This document shows, piece after piece, positions 35,501 to 49,055 of a stretch of 64,000 bases of DNA (positions within the stretch are counted from its first letter, which is position 1; each line of letters starts with the position of its first letter). The stretch is from NCBI RefSeq assembly GCF_018812025.1, contig NC_063045.1, positions 19,873,420 to 19,937,419 of the forward strand, given 5' to 3'. Both the position numbers and the translations under genes were made by a program. Source of the DNA: Megalobrama amblycephala (taxonomy: Eukaryota > Chordata > Actinopteri > Cypriniformes > Xenocyprididae). The notes under the pieces are model-generated. The model did not search any database, was not told where the DNA came from, and worked only from the letters and a program-made list of their open reading frames with translations.

Positions 35501-38096
35501 TTTGAAAACAAAATCATGGAGAATGTCATCTTTCAATGAAATATACTCAGCTTCTTTTGTACTTCATTTTTTGGGCTTTGTTTGATAGGAAAGCACAAAG
35601 TAAATTTGACATTTCTGTAATAATGTTACCAAGGGCACCTGAATGAATAATAATGTTATCTTTCTTTCCCACCTCTTTCTTTTATTCGTTCCTTGTCAGT
35701 CTCCTACTGATACCATCATTCCTCGGTTTTAGTCATATCATTTCTATTCTGTCTTAAAGACTTTGCTTTTCTGTTTGTATGTTTAGATTTTTTTCCTTCT
35801 TAGTTAGAGGTGTTAATCTTTTTTTATTTTTGATCATTATTCCTCACTGCAACATTTTGCAACGTGTTTAGCTGTGCAGCTCATGGTTAATTTGAATTGC
35901 TTCATGTGAAAAAAAAAAAAATTGTATTTGTAGGTGCCATTCTTAAATATCCAAACTGTCTGCATGAAGTATGAATCTGTCAATAGGCTTTATAAAACAA
36001 AGACAAGATTGGCTTATGCCTCTTTAAGTATGCCAACTAAGTTTTTCCTCTAATATTTATATTTTATTTTATTTAATCTTTATTTCATAGAAGGTTTTAG
36101 CTTAGATTGGATTTTAGATTAGCTTAGATTTGTATATTAGATGTTTTTATTCCAGAATACTTCTGTCCTCCATCTCCATCTTTTGCTTGCCAGATGCTCA
36201 GGTAAACTATTTTTCATTGTGATGGAGGTGCTTTGTAGATTTAACATGGCTTAATTTATTTAATATCATACTGACTTTAGTTGCCTTCATCTAAATGCCC
36301 TCCCTTTGATGGCATTCTAGTACCAGCGCTGTTTTCAATCTCCATTAAAGATGTCTATAAAAGTTATGAATTGGACTCAGGGCACACGATGCAATCAGAT
36401 GATGGAATATGAATGCAAGCTTGTTTTCCTTTGAGATGCTTTCAACAGGAGGAACAAAGCTTTTATTCAGCACAGCTTGGTAGCGTACTTGTTTCCTGTA
36501 TAAAAGACTTCAGAATAGGCAAACAAGCTATGAAACTGTCAAAACCGAGATGTTTTATCGCATTTTTCTTGATAGATATTCAAATTGTGAATTGCGAACA
36601 TCTGAGAAGACATTATACATGTGCCATATGGCCTTATCAACATAAACCTGGAGTATTATTTTGACAGTTGTCTTATTTTCAGGATAAATTGTGATTCTCA
36701 GGTCAGCCAGATGCGGACATGGACCCCTGCCTTAATGCTCTGGCATAGTCGCAGTGTAGTTTATGGGCTTTCTGAGCAAGAGAGCACTGAGCTGGATGAA
36801 AAGGATGAGAAAAGAACAAGGATAGGTCACTTGAGAGAGAATCTCAGAGGATGCACTTCCATTGGCTCGTGTTGACAGGTCAGGTCAGGACAAGGAGCAA
36901 CACTATTGGTCAGGATGATTGAAAAAATCACTTATTCCAGTGAGTAACATTTTTACAGGTTAAAAGACACTTTGTCAGTGCATAAAACACACACTGGCAA
37001 TTTGTTTACAATTATACCTTATAAAACATTTAAATAAATCAAATCAAACATGTCCAGGTCCTGTTTCTCTCCAAAATGAAAAGAAAAAAGTAAGAATTTA
37101 TATTTTGCTTAAATAAAGGCTGTTTTAGGGCCATTTGAGGTTTTTTTGGGCATTGTGATAGCATTTTTAGCATAGTATTGCCGTAATACAGAAAAATCTA
37201 ATTCTCATTACTGTCGTGCAAAAATATATTAGATTTTAAATAAATAGTTTTAAATATTTCTATATTATGGTAGTATTCATTGTATTGCCTTTATGCTAAT
37301 TTTATGTTTGAATAAAAAATATTTATTATTTTACTATTTTTACTGTAAAATAATACTGTATTACATTAACGACAACCTAATTAGTAGGGCTGGGTACTAT
37401 ACATTACATTACTATAATTTTGAATGTTAAAATTAACTGCTTTGTATAGGCCTACAAACACTTAAATTACACACAAGGAAGTTTTTTTGTAATAATAAAT
37501 GTATAATACTAACTTAATGATTACATCACTTTTTCTACCTCAGTTTGTTTTTTGAAAAATAAAAACTTTGAAAACTTGACAGATTTTAAAAGCATACATT
37601 AAATATTGACTATATAATGAACATGTAATATGGTGCATATATTTAGCACATATTTTAATCTTTTTTTTAGAGTTTATGGCCACTGAATGGCTTTTCTGAA
37701 GTAAATGTAAATGTTTACAAGCCTCTTTTATTGATGTCTTTCCGTGGTTGAAATACTGATTGAGCGATTATATGCAAAATGATATGGATTTTGATAATAA
37801 ATTTATTGGATGGGAAGTGCACTACAGTTTTCTGTTCATTCATCAACTGAAAACAGCATAGACTAAAAGATAGATTTTTGGAATTTAAGAATTGATATCA
37901 GTTCATTAAAATGAGAATCAAATTTCTTTTGTTGAGAAATCTTTTTTTTTTTTTCTACCCAGCCCTACTAATTAGAATCACCACTGAGATTAACAGTAAG
38001 TTTTTTTCTTTATGCAAAATAATTTCTTATTCTTTTCTTTTGGATTTTGTTTTGAAATGTGAGTTGGGCTTTTTTCATGACATTCATATCATATTA

Positions 38097-39680
38097 CAGG
38101 TGCTGGTCATATAATTAGAATATCATCAAAAAGTTGATTTATTTCACTAATTCCATTCAAAAGGTGAAACTTGTATAATATATTCATTCATTACACACAG
38201 ACTGATATATTTCAAATGTTTATTTCTTTGAATTTTGATAATTATAACTGACAACTAAGGAAAATCCCAAATTCAGTATCTCAGAAAATTAGAATATTAC
38301 TTAAGATTACTTATTATTACTTAATACAAAGCCTTGATTTTTAGAAATCTTGGCCAACTAAAAAGTATGAACATGAAAAGTATGAGCATGTACAGCACTA
38401 AATACTTAGTTGGGGCTCCTTTTGCCTGAATTACTGCAGCAATGCGGCATGGCATGGAGTCGATCAGTCTGTGGCACTGCTCAGGTGTTATGAGAGCCCA
38501 GGTTGCTCTGATAGTGGCCTTCAGCTCTTCATTGTTGGGTCTGGCATATCGCATCTTCCTCTTCACAATACCCCATAGATTTTCTATGGGGTTAAGGTCA
38601 GGCGTGTTTGCTGGCCAATTAAGAACAGGGACACCATGGTCCTTAAACAAGGTACTGGTAGCTTTGGTACTGTGTGCAGGTGCCAAGTCCTGTTGGAAAA
38701 TGAAATCTGCATCTCCATAAAGCTGGTCAGCAATAGGAAGCATGAAGTGCTCTAAAACTTCATGGCATATGGCTGCGTTGACCTTGGACCTCAGAAAACA
38801 CAGTGGACCAACACCAGCAGATGACATGGCACCCCAAACAATCACTGACTGTGGAAACTTTACACTGGACCTCAAGCAACGTGGATTGTGTGCCTCTCCT
38901 CTCTTCCTCCAGACTCTGGGACCCTGATTTCCAAAGGAAATGCAAAATTTACTTTCATCAGAGAACATAACTTTGGACCACTCAGCAGCAGTCCAGTCCT
39001 TTTTGTCTTTAGCCCAGGCGAGACGCATCTGATGCTGTCTGTTGTTCAAGAGTGGCTTGACACAAGGAATGCAACAGCTGAAACCCGTGTCTTACATACG
39101 TCTGTGTGTAGTGGTTCTTGAAGCACTGACTCCAGCTGCAGTCCACTCTTTGTGAATCTCCCCCACATTTTTGAATGGGTTTTGTTTCACAATCCTCTCC
39201 AGGGTGCGTTTTTTTCCCTTCGCCTCTCTATTAATGTGCTTGGACACAGAGCTCTGTGAACAGCCAGCCTCTTTTGCAATGAACTTTTGTGTCTTGCCCT
39301 CCTTGTGCAAGGTGTCAATGGTCGTCTTTTGGACAACTGTCAAGTCAGCAGTCTTCCCCATGATTGTGTAGCCTACAGAACTAGACTGAGAGACCATTTA
39401 AAGGCCTTTGCAGGTGTTTTAAGTTAATTAGCCGATTAGAGTGTGGCACCAGGTGTCTTCAATATTGAACCTTTTCACAATATTCAAATTTTCTGAGATA
39501 CTGAATTTGGAATTTTCCTTAGTTGTCAGTTATAATCATCAAAATTAAAAGAAATAAACATTTGAAATATATCAGTCTGTGTGTAATGAATGAATATAAT
39601 ATACAAGTTTCACTTTTTGAATGGAATTAGTGAAATAAATTAACTTTTTGATGATATTCTAATTATATGACCAGCACCTG
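38097..39680 (-). mobile_element. Tc1-like transposon with 202-bp terminal inverted repeats
   Basis: A 1,584-bp element flanked by TA. The inverted repeats 38097-38298 and 39479-39680 start CAGGTGCTGGTCATATAATT and differ at about ten positions, so they are roughly 95 percent identical. It encodes a transposase on the minus strand. Structure, target site and length are those of a full-size Tc1 element; nothing is truncated. Confidence 0.93.
38321..39361 (-). pseudogene. Tc1 family transposase, one in-frame stop
   Basis: Reading from MGKTADLTVVQKT (ATG at 39361), a paired helix-turn-helix DNA-binding region (KEAGCSQSSVSKHI) leads to THRRM and then a TAA at about 39092-39094; the same frame continues without any shift as DTGFSCCIPCVKPLLNNRQH and on through the catalytic domain. 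The DDE residues are visible: FSDESKF, FQQDLAPAHS, NPIENLWG (DD34E type). The stop lies before the catalytic core, so this copy cannot make full transposase unless read through. About 346 codons in all, the usual length. Confidence 0.9.
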
Positions 39681-42280
39681 TATATGACTACTTGAGATCT
39701 TTAGAAGTTTTGCATTGTAATGACACATTTGTTGTTTGAGCAAGCCCGGGGAAAGAGCATATTAGTATCACTACATAAATAGCAATGGCAGATTGGGGTC
39801 AGTTATAATACATTGCCATGCCTAGCTTGTCATGGATCTGAGATTTCCTTCAGGAAACACTTGAGGTCTGTGCGAAAATGCAGAAGCTGCTCCTGCTGTC
39901 CTTTATTTATGTTCTATAGTCCATTCAGAGCACTGTGTTCCAGTTCATTTTCCGTAAAATAAAATCAGTGAAATAATAAACATCCCCTGAGAATAAGAAA
40001 GGCAGCATCCTAAATAATGAAGATATATTGCGTAATTCTTTAGGTCGAATATGTGCTGCTTCCTGCCCTGGATCTAAACTACGCAATGTAATGCAACACT
40101 CTCTCATGACAACGTACTAACTTGTACGAGACTGAGAAAATCATATATCTTCATGCAACTTATAGTTTATATATATAATTTTATATATATATAATTTTTT
40201 TTCCAAATGATTTCCATATCGCACAAATTATTATAACTACTTGTAGTGCATGCTCATCACTTCAGGCATACTCAAGCAACTCTGCTCTTTACCGCTCACA
40301 TGCTACAAACACTGAAAGCAGTGAAATGTTAAACATAATTTGTATTCTAAGCATATTCGTCATTAGATTTCACTTCAAAATGCCAAAAGATAACACTTTA
40401 ACCTTTTAATTGTATTGATTCCACATTTAATTCATGTAATATGATTCAGTGTTTTCACACTTCATACATCCTGGATTATTCCAGATGGCAGTCGCAGTTG
40501 TTTTATCTTCCTAAATTAGCCCTTTTAAATTACACTTCAATGCTTATAGATAATCACATGGCATTTTATTCAACCATATCTATGGCCAAACGCAGCTGTT
40601 ACTAACGCTTGAATATTCACTTTCTTCATTTGCTCGGTTTGCTGCCGAACTCCGGTTTTAATTGGGCCTGAAGGACTGTACCTGCGCTATTTTCAGTCTC
40701 TCTCTGTCTTACCTACATCCTTCAACCTGTCTGCTGGCATCGTCGGTTCGGTGACCTGACTTGCTCCGTTACCATGGTTTCCTTCACTTGCACAGTCTCC
40801 TGTGGTCCTCTCGCTATATCTAGCTGGGCACAGTTACTTGAGAAACTGCCAACTGGCACAGGCCATAATTACATAAGCATATGACCGTTGAAAAAGTTCC
40901 ACTTTGATATAATGCCGCTGAAGGGAACTAATGGATTTAAGCCCTGAATTGTGGTTGCTAATCACATTTCGTGGTTTCTCCATCTTTGGCAAACTGAACT
41001 GCTGCTCAGTATTTCAGTGTCTGGTCTACTTGAACTAAACGGCCTGTGTTTAAAAGTAACATCCCTCTATGGAACATTCATTATCATACGAGATCATATT
41101 TTACGGCGAGTGGATGTGGCCACTGGGTGTTTGAGTCGAGCCTCCAAATGAAGATCTCCTGAAGTCGTTCCATTGGTGCCAAATGCAGTTCATCAAAATC
41201 AAGCCTCCGTGTCACCTAAAATGCTTCCATGGAGACGGGCAGCCAGCCCAGAGCTGACTGGCTGCGGAACAGGCCCGTTCCTGAAGAGGTCCATGCGCTG
41301 CACGCTCTCCGCCAGATTCCCAGAGCTCCAAAAATGGAACAGTTGATGTATTATTGTCATTTTGGAGGGGAAGTTGAGCCGCCTCAGCAATGGGTATTAA
41401 AATTGAGTTAACAAGCCCATCTGAAGTGTTGTGGAGATGAGTTTATGGGTCAACGATAGGACTTGAGATGATGCCCATGACCCGTTTATCGATTTTTCTC
41501 AGAGAAATGGCTGAAACATGATCCTTTCCTAGGCATTAGAGTAGCTCTTTGCTTTCATGCCTTCGGGGGGGAAAAAACGATTTAAGCTCTGATGTAGCCG
41601 GCTGTTGTTTACCGGTTCATCTGGCCAGATGAAAGTTATTGTGCAGTGAACTGGCCAGCTGGGCCGAGGCCTGATACCATTTTCAGGTGTGCCTGGTCTT
41701 CCAGATCCCTTTACACCCCAGTGGACAGTTGAAATGCATAATCAGGGAGGGTCAAACATTTGGACTTTGACCAAAGGCAGAGGTGAGCATATAATAATGC
41801 AAAAGTGGGGAGGATGAAACCTACAATATGGGCCTCATTACATTATTGGCAAGAATTTTTTATCATAATTCTCCAGCATTATGGAATATTAGTCCTGTAA
41901 TTTCTGTCTATTCATTGTCTCTTTGGCCATCCTGTCATCAGTCCAAGCACCTGAGGTCTATTGTGCCTCCACTGCTACCATAAATCTAGCACTGTGGCTC
42001 TGAAAATGCTCTTCCCGCTACATGCACCAAGCCAAGGTGATAATGCTCTTCAGGACTATTGAAACCATCTGGTCATCCCAAACAATGATGTGAATGATAC
42101 AACTTCTAAAAAACAGTAGTGCACATTTTTTACAAACAATTTACACGACAATTGAGACCATTACCAAATAGTTGGAAATGTTATGACTTTTTCATGCTTT
42201 AGTTTTTCATTGCCTGTGTTTTAGCTCATGACGACGGAAAGAGCGTATTCACGACACAACATTCTGACTACGTTCCTTAA

Positions 42281-43470
42281 AGGGGACCTATTATGCCCTC
42301 TTTTACAAGATGTAAAATCAATCTCTGATGTCCCCAGAGTGTGCATGTGAAGTTTTAGCTCAAAATACACCACAGATAATTTTTTATAGCATGTTAAAAT
42401 TGCCACCTTTTGGGGGTGAGCAAAAACACGCCGTTTTAGTGTGTGACCTTTAAATGCAAATGAGCTGCTGTCCTCGGCCTAAGAGGGCGGAGCTTCAAGA
42501 GCTAATTCTCCGGTGTCAGGAGTCTGTCAGGACGCACTATAATGTCAGAAACTGAATATATGCTGCATGGAGATAGAACAGGTATAGTTTAGTTTAATTA
42601 CGGTTATAACTTATATTGTCTTCTTGTTTTTATCCACTATATTAGTACAAGCCTGTTTACCGATGAGTATTATAAAGTTTATTGTACTTCACACAAAATA
42701 TGAAGCGTCTGTTTTCACTCTAGAAAATCACTGTAAGAGCTTAATAAAACACAGTGCAAGTGTGCATTAAAATATCTCCCTTGCATTATCATCAACATAC
42801 ATAGCGAAGTACACAGAAACACTTGTTACAACTAACAGTAAACAAATATATAAAGACCTTATGCCTTTTCGGGTAGTGCTTAATAAACTGGTAAACTTTA
42901 TATTCGTAAATCAACTCTGATGAACTGTAATAAAGTGGTCTCACCTTTATTACTGCCGTATCCAGTATCACTCTGGAGGCTGTAAACTGGACAATGAACA
43001 GTTTGTACTGATCTATCCTTGAGTAACAAATTTTTAGCTCAACCTCTGTTTTGTATTGTCCCTTTGTATTGACTTTCGTTCACAAAGCAGTCTGGTGTGA
43101 AATGATTCAATAAATTGCAGACATAAACGAATTTCGGTAGAGTTGAGTGAGCAATTTCTTCCAAAACCAAATCAATCCACCTCGTCTTCAGCGGCTCAGA
43201 TTTGGTGAGTAAATGGAGTGAGCTATGTGGATTAATCACACAGGGCGGTTCTATGTTAAAACGGCAGTGTCTGTCAACATTTGTGGCCGGGGCCTGTGGC
43301 TAATGTGATGTCACATTGCCAGGAACCTGCAAACGGCTTGTTCTGAGACTCTGCTTATGATTTATGGTGATTAAAAAAAAAGGAGTGGTTGGATTTTTAT
43401 CATTATAGGGTGGTTGTGTACACACACTGCCAACACACATTTATGTCCAAACACCATGCAAAAGTTTAAG
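42281..43470. mobile_element. TTAA-type element with missing right end
   Basis: The left end is sharp: TTAA at 42277-42280 followed by AGGGGACCTATTATGCCC. The sequence continues through a GGGTGGTTGTGTACACAC block near 43409. The expected complementary right end is not found, and the similarity fades around 43470, so the element is 3'-truncated. The right boundary is approximate. Confidence 0.65.
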
Positions 43471-43525
43471 TTTAAGTTCGCTTGTGCATTTGTGCTAGTT
43501 TGTGCAGATATAAGTTGTAGTATTA

Positions 43526-44998
43526 CCCAGGTGAAAAAACTACATTTCTATAATGTACTTAAAGTGCTCTATTTTCGTGCACTTTTGTACTTAATATACT
43601 AAAAATTCTTCTTTAGTACTTCTTAAGATAATCTTAAGAACATCTAAGTGTGCTCAACTGTTCTATTTTGAGACACCATGAAATATGAACTAAAATGTGC
43701 TTTTAATATACTATCTCTGTATTTAAAAAATGTATTTAGATGCTACTTATAGTACATTTGAACCCATAGTGTACTACAAGTGGTAACTAAATATATATTT
43801 TTAAATACAGAGATAGTATATTAAAAGCACATTTAAGTTCATATTTCATGGTGTCTCAAAATAGCACAGTTGAGCACACTTAGATGTTCTTAAAGGTGCC
43901 GTAGAACGTCTTTTCAAAAGATGTAATATAAGTCTAAGGTGTCCCCTGAATGTGTCTGTGAAGTTTCAGCTCAAAATACCCCATAGATTTTTTTTAATTA
44001 AATTTTTTAACTGCCTATTTTGGGGCATAATTAACTATTAACTATGCACCGATTCAGGCTGTGCGGCCCCTTTAAATCTCTCGCTCCCTGGCCTCCCGAG
44101 CTCTCGACTATAAGTGCAGTCATACAGTGCATAAACAAAGTTCACACAGCTAATATAACCCTCAAATGGATCTTTACAAGATGTTCGTCATTCATGCTGC
44201 ATGCATGCGTCGGATCATGTGAGTATAGTATTTATTTGGATGTTTACATTTGATTCTGAATGAGTTTGAAGCTATATGCTCTGTGGCTAACGGGCTAATG
44301 CTACACTGTTGGAGAGATTTATAAAGAATGAAGTTGTGTTTATGAATTATACAGACTGCAAGTGTTTAAAAATGAAAATAGTGATGGCTCTTGTCTCCGC
44401 GAATACAGTAATAAACGATGGTAACTTTAACCACATTTAACAGTACATTAGCAACATGCTAACGAAACATTTAGAAAGACAATTTACAAATATCACTAAA
44501 AATATCATGTAATCATGGATCATGTCAGTTATTATTGCTCCATCTGCCATTTTTCGCTATTGTCCTTGCTTGCTTACCTAGTCTGATGATTCAGCTGTGC
44601 ACAGATCCAGACATTAATACTGGCTGCCCTTGTGTAATGCCTTGAACATGAGCTGGCATATGCAAATATTGGGGTCATACATATTAATGATCCCGACTGT
44701 TACGTAACAGTCGGTGTTATGTTGAGATTCGCCTGTTTTCCGGAGGTCTTTTAAACAAATGAGATTTATATAAGAAGGAGGAAGCAATGGAGTTTGAAAC
44801 TCAACGTATGTCTTTTCCATGTACTGAACTCTTGTTATTCAACTATGCTGAGGTAAATTCAATTTTTGATTCTAGGGCACCTTTAAGATTATCTTAAGAA
44901 GAACTAAAGAAGAATTTTTAGTATATTAAGTACAAAATTAGTGCACGAAAATAGAGCACTTTAAGTACATTATTGAAATGTACTTTTTTTCACCTGGG
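43526..44998. mobile_element. TA-flanked palindromic element split by a nested insertion
   Basis: Ends CCCAGGTGAAAAAA and TTTTTTTCACCTGGG are inverted and flanked by TA. The whole element is a palindrome of about 480 bp whose right arm is interrupted by a TTAA element (43894-44882). Removing the insertion and one TTAA restores a right arm that mirrors the left through CTTAAGATTATCTTAAGAAG. Confidence 0.88.
43894..44882. mobile_element. TTAA-flanked element nested in the palindromic element
   Basis: TTAA at 43890-43893 and 44883-44886 flank a 989-bp element with short inverted ends AGGTGCC and GGGCACCT. Its left part (GTGTCCCCTGAATGTGTCTG, then CTCAAAATACCCCATAGAT) resembles the left part of the element at 42281, so the two are related families. 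No transposase seen. Confidence 0.88.
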
Positions 44999-46689
44999 TA
45001 AGTTTATGTTGTCTATATATCTTATATAGCTTATATTTATTGGATTTGGGTGAGTTTGAGTGGGTTAATTAACCCGCTAGCAAAACTGTTTAGTTTAATG
45101 ATGTTCATTCATTGTTTAGATTCAACATTATTGACTATGAGTGGATTATTTCAAACAATCATCTTCTTTCTAGATTTTTGTTCTTCAAAAAACATTGTTA
45201 GCACACTGTCAGTCAATATCTTGCGGTTGTTTTTTTCTATATATTTTTTTGTCAGTATGTCGTAATTCTAGTGTTAAATGATCGTCATGATATATTTTTC
45301 TTCTCATTATCACTGCCAAACATAATGTCGTTGATGAAATTGTAGTGTAGATGCACAAATCTGTGTTGAGCTGATAACTTTCTATGCAGCCAATGGATGT
45401 TATGGTTCCCCAAAGGCAGCTGAGTTGGTAAACTGCTGATCTATTAAACAGTCTGTATTTTGGTTTGTACTGTTTGTACTTTGCACTGGAAATGTGTTTG
45501 GAAAGGTCAGGGCTGGATAGAATGGCAAAGATGAATAGAGGAAGTGTTTCTGAAATATGGTGCGTTTATGATGAGTGGATAAATGGAACGCAACCATGGA
45601 ACAATGTGAAGTACAGACGGCATGTTCCGGCATTTGTTTATCTCTTTATTACGTAGTTCATTGAACATGGATAGGCTCAGGAAAGACGTACCTCTTCAGA
45701 TGTTAATACAAGACATGTTAAATATGCTCTCTGTCTTCGTAAAATATCACTTCCATGCTCGATTAATGTCAAACGCAGGCTAATCTTAGAATAAGATTGT
45801 CACGTTTCATGCATATTTCATCTCCTTTCAAAACATATGTCAGGCAAGCCAGGCTCCTCGCTGCCAAGAACTGTGAAGTTGTTCCAGAAAGCTGGTGTCA
45901 GCTCTGTTCTTTGGCTCTGAAATTACCTTTTGGAAACCAACGTGTCCGCTGACTCAGACACAGCTACACTAGGTGTCATCATGTCTTGCCATACCCTGCT
46001 CTTTTTCTCTACATCTACCTCACAATCTCTTCCTGTTCTCTGTACTTCTGTGATTCTTCTCGATTAAAAATATATTTCTGATTCATCGCCCTTAAGTTTT
46101 ATCTCACATGACAAAAATTTCAAATGTCTCATGGACCATTTTGTTTTGTGTTTCTCATTATTTCCAAACCATTTGTGATTCTCTGGTAGATTTGATTGCG
46201 GCGGTGGTTGCGACCAGTGCCACCCTGTCACTTATGTGGACTTCGCCCTTAGAGCAAGCTGTTCAAAGGGCCCTGGTGACCATTCCTCCACTCCAGTGCC
46301 TCAGACTGGCTTTTATGTCATTAACGAGCAGGAAGTCAAGACACTCATTAGGAAGGAATCAGCAAGGGCTTAAGCATCGCCCCCTTTTAGAAGTTTTTAA
46401 TTGCTTTAAGAGTAACATGAGAGTTCAACTCCTGGATCTTCAGCATCATTACATGTTGTTTTCCACTTTCCTTTCCATGACTCATTCGAGGTATTTGAAA
46501 CTTCCGTTTGAGTAACCTCTGTACTTACTGTCTGGGATTACAATCTTGAGATTTCTGTAAAAGCCATTTTATAATTGTGGCAGATGCTGTCACTTTTAGA
46601 TGGCTAAACAAAATCTGTTATCGTAAACTAAATAAAATAACCTGAAATGCAATAGAATATAAAAAAAATATTTTATTTCAGTTAGTTGC

Positions 46690-47310
46690 AAAGGCAGCTG
46701 TCACAGTTCTGTGAGAGAGAGGACCCAGAGGCAGAATGGGTGATATTTATTAACAATAACTGACACGACACAAGAAGTTTGAGGTGTGAACAGTCCAAAC
46801 AGTAGGGCAGGGCACACAACAAGAGGACAGGCTGGTCGAGGATGAGGCAGCACCAGACGTGATGACAATGATGGAGACAAGGCAGCGGCTCACGGAACCA
46901 GAGGCTTGACACTTTGAGATGTGACTGAAGTAGCACCAGATTAGCTCCCAGGCCAGGAGAATCTGCGACCAGGGAAGACAGAAAGCAGGGCAGGAACCAA
47001 CTTAAGACTGACAACACACAAGACAAGACTCAACAAGAGATAACAAAAAATAAAAACAAGATCAAAATAAAAACTGACAAAAAACTATGACTAGAGAAAA
47101 CAAAAGAAACTAAAAATATAACTAGAGATTGCAAAGGAGAACAATAATAATAAAAAATAATAATTCTGGAAATAAATAACTGGAACTTGCATACAAAAGT
47201 CCAACATTGCAGGGAACTAGAGAGAAAAAGACTAGATAGCAACAAAGTCTAAACCAAGTTAGAAACCAAAAAATAAGGCTAGGAAGGACTAGACTAAAAA
47301 TAAAGACAAC
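46690..47310. other. repeat-like purine-rich segment, unidentified
   Basis: The stretch starts with a CAGTTCTGTGAGAGAGAGGA phrase and runs into a long A-rich tract with scattered GACTAGA phrases. Open frames on the minus strand are hydrophobic and low in complexity and match nothing I know. It may be a regulatory or terminal piece of a retroelement. Function unknown. Confidence 0.35.
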
Positions 47311-47317
47311 AAAAAAT

Positions 47318-47780
47318 GACAGGCTTATCATCCTCAAATTGCGATAATGAAGTTGGCTTTGCCAATGAATTAAATACCTTTTTTACTAGATTTGAATCCA
47401 CAAGTAATTATGGTAAATGTCATATACCTGTTTATATAGTTGTATCTTCTCCTTCCCAGCAGATAGCTATTATTATGTTGAAGATGTTTCAACATAATAA
47501 TGTGACCTACTAATATCAGAAAAACTGTAGGACCAGATGGGTGTAGTCCAGGCCTTATAAGGAATTTTGCACATGAACTGGCTCCAGTGTGGCAACCAAA
47601 TTTTCAAGCTATTTTTGATATTTTCAAGCTTCTATTGATATGCACACAGCTCATCTAATATGGAAAACGTCATACATAAAACCTGTACCAAAAATCCCAT
47701 ATCCAAAAAAATGACACCCATAGCTCTTACTTCAGTAATTATGAAATGCTTATAAAGCATATTACTCAAATATCTGATGA
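47318..47780 (+). pseudogene. LINE reverse-transcriptase fragment, first part
   Basis: Translated pieces read ELNTFFTRFES, then GPDGCSPGLIRNFAHELAPV and, after frame slips, WKTSYIKPVPKIPYPKK. These are consecutive conserved segments at the start of the reverse transcriptase of a fish LINE (L2/Rex1-like order). Several frame breaks show it is dead. Confidence 0.7.
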
Positions 47781-47789
47781 ATACAATTA

Positions 47790-49050
47790 AATTCTGTAGC
47801 AAATTAGCTCAAAAAAGTAATAATAATTAATCATAACTTTTATAATTAATTATAAATATTTGGATCAGGTAATTGTATTAATTTGATGTAGCTGAATTAA
47901 TACTACCATCAATTAATCTGTTTGTCCAGAGAACACACAGTATTGTCTATAAACTCTCAGAAAGGATATTTCTTGTGGCCACACAAAAAATAACTTTCTT
48001 AGCATGCAGCTGTGATCGCATCATTAAAGTGACGTTGATCTACAAGCAGGGACCAGAATCAAACTCAAGTGAATGAACACAAAAGTTTTAACTAAATAAC
48101 AAACACATTAATAATCTGAAAAAAAAATACATATAAACACTCACGGATACATGGGTAAAATGAAAAGTGAAAGTGAATGAAACTGGAACAAAACAGGGGG
48201 ATGAAGCTATGGAGTCATTTAACCATCTGAAAGAACCATCACTTTTTTACTTCAAAGCATCTTTGTTAACAAAGGTGTCTACCGCTTATACTAAAACTCT
48301 ATTTAGTTTGTTAATTGTACGATACTTGCGATGCCTTACCTGTTGAACGAGCGTTTGGATGCAGTCTCAGGAAAAAGTCTTGAAAGTCTTGATGCAATTC
48401 TTTTGCGTTGAATGAAGAAATTATGAACTTGCGGTGGTAGTTTGACTCTGTCACTGTTGAGGAAGTTACATATGGCTTGATGTGTGGAGGACTGCCGGCA
48501 CGGTTTATGATCTGGTTTATGAAAGTTTATGATCCTTTGTCTTTAAACATGGTATTTTGCATATGTAACTGGATTAGCAGTTTGTTTCCCTTCATACTCT
48601 GAATTAATATAACAAGAATACAATGCATGCTATGAAGAGGGGATGCAAGGTGCAGGGCATTAAATGAGGATTATTTTGATAGGAAGCATGGTATAGATAA
48701 GGTTACATTATATACAGACAATATACAGTAATCAATATACAGTAGACAATATACAGTAATAATAGATACACTGTCCTGGGGATATGCATGTTCATTTATA
48801 GTTAGTCTATAAATTAATGCAGAAAACTTTGTTTTACAAACTTTATGTGTCTTTGGCCAGTGCTTTTCCATGTGGCCAACTTTCACATTCTTTTGAGCAA
48901 TAAACCAGTCTTATCAAATGGTAACCATGGTAACCAGAGACCTGTTCTGCCTTTTTGCTCTATGGGGGATGGTTCACAGAACTCTAACACAGTTTTTTGG
49001 GGGGAATGGGTTTGCTGGATTATTCATTAAATATAATGAATAATTGTGTG
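47790..49050. other. segment interrupting the LINE
   Basis: About 1.26 kb separating two parts of one LINE reverse transcriptase. It contains A-rich stretches and a TACAGTA-rich area near 48720-48770. I could not find terminal repeats or a coding region, so the nature of the inserted DNA is unknown; boundaries are approximate. Confidence 0.4.
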
Positions 49051-49055
49051 TCTGA

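Noticed and set aside
39049..39092. Apparent frameshift between two transposase frames
   Set aside because: Both frames are in the same reading phase (distance divisible by three) and the sequence between translates sensibly, so there is only one stop codon, no frameshift.
46108..46515. 135-codon plus-strand frame
   Set aside because: No recognisable motif, no splice or promoter context, and composition like surrounding intron DNA. Kept out for lack of support.
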